Assembly: GCA_907165135.1 (NCBI GenBank)
Contig: OU015566.1
Span: forward strand, 10,524,157 to 10,588,156
DNA: 64,000 nt
Reading direction: 5' to 3'
DNA from: Oikopleura dioica
Taxonomy: Eukaryota; Chordata; Appendicularia; Copelata; Oikopleuridae
Below are positions 59,211-64,000 of the stretch, piece after piece. The notes beneath the pieces are model-generated. The model saw nothing but the letters and a program-made list of their open reading frames with translations. It was not told where the DNA came from and searched no databases. Positions within the stretch are counted from its first letter, which is position 1. Every line of letters begins with the position of its first letter. The translations under genes were made by a program, and so were the position numbers.

Positions 59211-59461
59211 GATATTTGGCGTAGCCAAAAATTTGATATTTAGAAACGTCCAAGATTCACGTTTTAAGTGACGAAAATCGCGATTTTCAAAAAATTCTAA
59301 AAAAATTTCCCCAACTCGCACAGACAAATGGTTAGTACCATTCGAATCGTCTCGTTCTCCTCTTTCTAACAAGGTATAATTCGTAATTGAAACACGAGAT
59401 CGATTTTTTTTTGGCCGACCCTATGGTAAATGAATGAAGAAAAGTTTTCAAGGGCAAAATT

Positions 59462-59782
59462 TTAAGCCTTTGCTGTCTTCGGATTTTCAGCATCGAGCTT
59501 CTTGAAATGTTCCGTCGAGACTCCGTTGATTCTCCGAGAGCTGTTCGCGATTCTAAAGACGATGTTTCTGATAATTTTTTTTGTACGATTTTACCTATTT
59601 GCATGCTCTTCCACTTCCTGGTCGTCGGTTTTCCTGGTGATTTCCAGCGCGAACCTCGAAATGTGTCTTATCATTTTCCACATGGTCTTTACGTCTCCTT
59701 CAAGCTCTGCGAGATTTTCATTCACTCCCTTGAGCTCTTCCGTAATGCTTGGAATTTCTTCGTTGCAACTCGCGATGGTCAT
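59462..59782 (-). CDS. Small coiled-coil protein, unknown
   Basis: Starts at an ATG 14 bases after a CGCTTTTAG acceptor. Exon 59782-59595 encodes a helix-rich stretch (SITEELKGVNENLAELEGDV, then WKMIRHISRFALEI). A 27-nt intron (59594-59568, GT to AG) leads to exon 59567-59462 (FRIANSSRRINGV, then FKKLDAENPKTAKA) and TAA, 97 residues. Without splicing the protein stops right at the donor, at 62 residues. A further exon at about 60190-60056 (RKERQIYRIFRKHG... QLDLFDGSAHTKK) can be joined in frame using an alternative acceptor, so the gene may start farther upstream. No family named. Confidence 0.5.
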
Positions 59783-59799
59783 TTTTCCCAAACTTTTCT

Positions 59800-62700
59800 A
59801 AAAGCGTCAAATTTTAATGAAATCAAAGAAAAGTGAAAACAATCTCTTGAACAGGAATCTTTTATGAACTAAGAATTTTCCAATGACTTAGTTGCAAAAA
59901 GAATATCTAGAAGATAAGTCACAAAGTCTGAGCGACAAACGCGCTGAAATCAAGGAAGAGTTTTTTTTGAAAATCATTGATTTTCACTGATTAGTAATGT
60001 CTTGAAAGCAGTTTGAACGCATTAAACTAAAGTACTCATTCTTGCTTACATTTTTTTCGTGTGTGCACTTCCATCAAATAAATCTAGTTGAACACGCTCG
60101 TCCGTGATTATTCCAGTTCCCTGAGCTGCGCCATGTTTTCTAAAAATCCGGTATATTTGTCGTTCTTTCCTGTTCTCGATTGAACTAAGGAAAAACCAAG
60201 AATTAACAACTACTATATTTATGTGATTGATGCAAAGCTGCATTATTATTTTATTACCCAGTTCGAAAAAAAGAATGAAATCATTCGAACTTACTGTTTT
60301 TAAACACAATACAGACAAAGAAAAATAGAAAATCAAATCAAATTATAGTAGTTATTTTTCTTGACAATAGATTGATGGAGCGAAAAGATATTTAGATATT
60401 TTGGGAAGTTAGGTTTTCTCAAGAAAAGCGCCGACCCTTGGATTGTCGTGTAACTAAACATGGATTCACATTTTTTTCTAGCGAAGAAGAACAGAAAGTT
60501 CAGCTTTGCAGTTTAGTCACAAACATTAAAAAACCGCTATCTTTGAATTAATTAGCCTTATTCAGAGCTACAAAGAACTTTAGTAAAATTTCTTTAGTGA
60601 GCTCCTTTCAAAGCGGAACTAGGTTAATCATTCGCCTGTGCAGCTCATCGAGTGTTTTTTCGCCACTCCCCGACTCGAACAGCAAAGTACCTTCATCCTC
60701 TCGTTATAGCTATCGAGAGTAGTTGGCCCTTGAATAAAGTTTGTGGAAGTTTGATAAAAAAGGAACGCAGTGTTCATCTTATTTGTATACTAGGCTGATA
60801 GACGAAAGTGTAAAAGTTCAGATAAGTTGGTTTCTTTAGAATTGGGATATTTATCTCATTACTGTTCTAAAAAAGATCCTAATTGATGGATGAAAGAATT
60901 CCTCCTGGGGAGGGAAATCGAGAGTTGTGACATCAAATCGTTTGAATTAATAATTCATTAGCTGTTTCTCCAATAGATTAGAGACTGGGGCGGGTCGGAA
61001 GTTTGTGGTGCGCCGCCGACTATTGACTAATGCTATCTGAGATGGGCCTTGAAATTACGCCAGAGCGGGGCGGAAACCGCGTTACGCACGCCGTGGTTCA
61101 TTATCTCGCCCCAAAATGGTCGTTCAAGGCACGTTCGACATCATTGATGCTCATTTAGAAGATTTTGCAGCTAACGGTGGATGAACAGTATTTTTTCAAA
61201 TTTCGCTAGGGGATCTAAATCAGTAGATCAGTCACGATTTTGAACGAAAAAAAGCTACCCAGCACACGTTTCTTGTGGCCAAAAATTTTTTGAAAAAGTA
61301 ATGACGGTTTGAGACTTGGAAAAGAAAAGCCGGATCAGGTTGGGTATCAGGGAAAAATTGAACCGGTTCAATTCACGAGGGCCCGTACGGTTCCGGATCA
61401 CCACGGAGAACTTCGGAAGTCAAAACGAATATTCTCTTTTTCTAAAGAAAGCGCTGCGGAAGCAATTCCTTGTTTATCATTATATTTCTGTTATTCCCAA
61501 AGCTTTTCGATGCCTTTTTCTCGGCCCTTGTTGGATCTGTTTCTAGCTGACGGGAAATTTCAAATTTGCAATGCAGAGTATCTGAATATAATCCGCTTCG
61601 GAATTCGTCCAACGTGGAATCCAGAATTCAATCGAATACATTTTAATTTAGATGATCATTTTTGGCATTTTTCCCACGTAGTCGAAAATTTTAACTCAGA
61701 AGGCAGAGATCTTGAGATATTTTAGAGTCGTTTGGAATCTGAAATTTAGGTGGGCAACTTTGTTATAAATGCTGAAATGAGGAAAACAGACGGAGTAAAA
61801 AACGGTCTGCAAGGAAAGTTGGCTGCGTGCCTGAGTATTACAGTAGCTCTGTTTGCTTTTGAAGTAGGTTCTTCTGGGAAGCAGTTGTTTGTCTTTGCGT
61901 TTAGTGTTTTTACTGGCGCGGCTGGGTGCATCCACTCGCGGAATCGATCGTCCGCCCTTCAACTTCAGATTTTTTGACAGATGCAACTGTTGCACAGTTC
62001 AAGTACTAAACAATATTGGGAAGCAGCCAAGAAATCCTCGTACTGGGTGATGAATCATCACTGATGATAAAGAAAATAAATACGGAAAACTGTAGTTGGA
62101 GAAAATCAATGAAATTAGCTTTGCGACGTTGTTTTGTTTTGTTTCGAGTTCCCGATTAATTGATGCTTTACGAAACGGGTTAACGAAATAATTGTTTGAA
62201 GAACTATTATTTTTGATGAAAAAATTTTTAGATGATGTAAAACCGCCGCCCTTCCGCCTCCTTGCTTTTTAGGGTTAATTAAATTTCCGTGTATTTTCAC
62301 CACTCTATTTGGTTTGATCATTATTCCGCTGGATTGTGACTTCCGCCTGCAGCTCCATTCGGTTAGGAGCATAAATTTGGCCCATTTCCGGCGAAGTTGG
62401 TAATCTTTTGTGTAAATCGGCAACTCAAAGCAAACTCAACCGGGCCAAGCGAGGACCTTGTAAGCCGCTCTGTTCACCAGATTTAAAATTGGTCCTTCTG
62501 CAGAGTCTGTTAAATAGAATTTTGTTTAGATCAAATAATTATACACAAAAAAGAAAAATTAACGACGAAAAGTAACTGGCTAAATTTGGCTCTCCATTCA
62601 ATCACAAACACAGTGTTTGAAACACTAACAAGGGAGTGGTATCTACAAGTTATACCGTACAAATAATGAGTATAATCATTCGTCGTATAAACCAATTTAT

Positions 62701-63172
62701 GATTCAGTAGACTTTTGGTATTATTATTGAAAAAATAATTTGGAAGGGACTCTATCAAAAGAGACCCCTCTTTGATGAAAACGATAAGTACGGTTGGATA
62801 ATATTGAAAAACGTAGCTGCAATGCGTTATCAATATGATTAAGCCTGAGGGATCATTAATATTTCATACTGTTGTAAGGCTCTTGATCGGTTTTTGATAT
62901 CTGCACGCGATCAAAAAGTATCGAGTACGATGGGCTAAGACAGAAATCCTTTCTATCGCTCAATTTTCAATATTAAAGAGGCGCTTCAAAGACTTACGTT
63001 AATATCGCACATTTATCGAGCAGATAGTCTTAAATGTGTCTCGCTTCGTTAAGGAACTATCGGATGTTTCGTTTAAAACTCGACTCTCTGGTCCATATCT
63101 AAGAGAGTATCGAACAATTCGAACTATAACTATACAAATATCTCACCATAGCTGATTACTATATTATAACTA
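59800..63172. other. Mostly noncoding region
   Basis: Apart from the possible exon near 60056-60190, I see no conserved coding segment. Open frames near 61309-61725 and 61783-61977 lack acceptors, partners and recognisable similarity. No tRNA-like B box or rRNA sequence was noticed. Confidence 0.4.
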
Positions 63173-63250
63173 TTAGGGAAGGGTTAGGGTTAGAGTTTGG
63201 GTAAGATATGGATGTGTTAGGGTTAGGGTTAGAATAGGGGGTTAGGGTTT
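63173..63250 (+). repeat. Interstitial telomere-like TTAGGG repeats
   Basis: Five exact TTAGGG hexamers (63173, 63184, 63217, 63223, 63242) and several one-base variants (TTAGAG, TTGGGT, TTAGAA) lie within 78 bp. The array is degenerate and internal, not a chromosome end. Confidence 0.85.
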
Positions 63251-64000
63251 AATAATGACATTTGGTTTTTATTATTCCTAAGAACTTTGATTCAGATAAT
63301 AATATGTTGCTCTGATTCGTTCCTTGTAAAGTTTGTTTGGGCCTAGCTGGACGGACCCTTTCCTTTTTAGATTGAAATGCCTCCGTCTGGAATGGTTAAT
63401 TCCAGCGGATTATCCATCTCCTTGAGGATCACTGGCGTTATCAAATTTGGACAAAATGGAGTAAAGTTTGAAGGGGATAAGATTTGAAACAACAAAAATT
63501 AGCTTTGCGCTCAAACAAAATCCCCTTCGCGCATTTTTTACCAATATTTGGCCACTCGCACTTTCCGTGCAGTAAATTAAACGCTCAAAAGCTTTGTCGT
63601 CTGGGCACACAACATTACTCTAAATGAAGACGGACACGGGAAATTTATGGGGCTTGCTTTTGTTTTTCTCAGAAAAACATTAATTCCAACAATTAAAAAT
63701 TGTTTCTCTTTTGATTATAATACCCTCTTTTTTGAACTAATTTTAAGAGTTTACATGACTAAAGAAAAACAGCCCACAGCACTTAAAATCCAATACTCAT
63801 AGTCTTAAGACTAGAATACTCATAATTTTGACAGTTAAATATACCACCTGGAAACACAATAATCCTTGGCTTTATTTTGAGTGACATTTTGGAATTTTGA
63901 AGGTTCCCAACCTTGTTGATTATTCATTCCTCCTAACACAAAAAAAACTATTGAAGTTCATTTTAAATGTTGAGTTCTGTTTTTCATTTCTCAGAATTGT
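63251..64000. other. Noncoding right flank
   Basis: AT-rich sequence with short frames only. Nothing recognisable. Confidence 0.4.

Larger units (their letters stand above)
55478..59422. mobile_element. 3.9 kb non-autonomous hAT-like element loaded with satellites
   Basis: Inverted ends TAGGGTCGGCCAAAAAA are separated by 3945 bp. They are flanked by a perfect 8-bp target duplication TGGTAAAT (55470-55477 and 59423-59430), the hAT signature; TAGGG also fits hAT ends. No transposase is visible. The body holds a 142-bp tandem array, a 57-bp array in two orientations and a 118-bp array. Confidence 0.8.

Noticed and set aside
61309-61725. A 138-codon plus-strand frame
   Set aside because: Begins with TTG rather than ATG, has no acceptor or partner exon and no recognisable similarity.

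Overview
The window is eukaryotic and reads as a compact tunicate genome, most likely an appendicularian (Oikopleura dioica or a close relative). The evidence is: protein genes with many introns of about 40-60 nt; a complete chordate-type myosin-binding protein C; an AG splice acceptor within a few bases of the start codon of most housekeeping genes, as expected for spliced-leader trans-splicing; a nine-gene same-strand run with gaps of about 100-360 bp, which resembles an operon; and at least two introns that only give a conserved protein if GA-AG splice sites are used, a known oddity of O. dioica. The species is an inference. Exon limits were read by eye from conserved protein frames. For genes where I give a length, the summed exons are an exact multiple of three.

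Layout. 1-5.7 kb (+): a doubtful small gene, an alpha-methylacyl-CoA racemase (AMACR) whose first exon is split by a hAT-like element, and a choline transporter-like protein (SLC44A1). 5.7-10.6 kb: a relic SLC44 exon, a 1.16 kb element with 9-bp target duplications, an odd-skipped-related zinc-finger gene (-), a LINE endonuclease fossil, and a TTAA-flanked element. 10.6-17 kb (+): MyBP-C, a Thr-rich mucin with an ITIH-type C-terminal domain, and small ORFs. 17-21 kb (-): a diacylglycerol kinase of the epsilon type with a 1.03 kb element in an intron. 22.5-23.6 kb (+): LRRC59. 23.6-45.1 kb (-): tandem-LEM protein, dihydrolipoamide dehydrogenase, a membrane protein, a DnaJ protein, terminal uridylyltransferase, a SENP6/7-like SUMO protease, farnesyltransferase beta, COG6 and serine hydroxymethyltransferase. 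46.3-47.4 kb (+): a secreted, extremely Met-rich repeat protein. 47.4-50.5 kb (-): phosphopantetheinyl transferase, a stefin-type cystatin, a small unknown protein and MDP1. 51.4-54.7 kb (+): spinster-type transporter. 55.5-59.4 kb: one 3.9 kb hAT-like element carrying three tandem-repeat families. 59.4-64 kb: a small coiled-coil gene, then mostly noncoding DNA with interstitial TTAGGG repeats.

Two expression styles are visible. Housekeeping genes have an acceptor next to the ATG and are packed head to tail. MyBP-C, the mucin and the Met-rich protein instead have TATA-like boxes about 50-105 bp upstream of the ATG. Six non-autonomous DNA transposons with target-site duplications explain most of the unusual intergenic and intronic structure.
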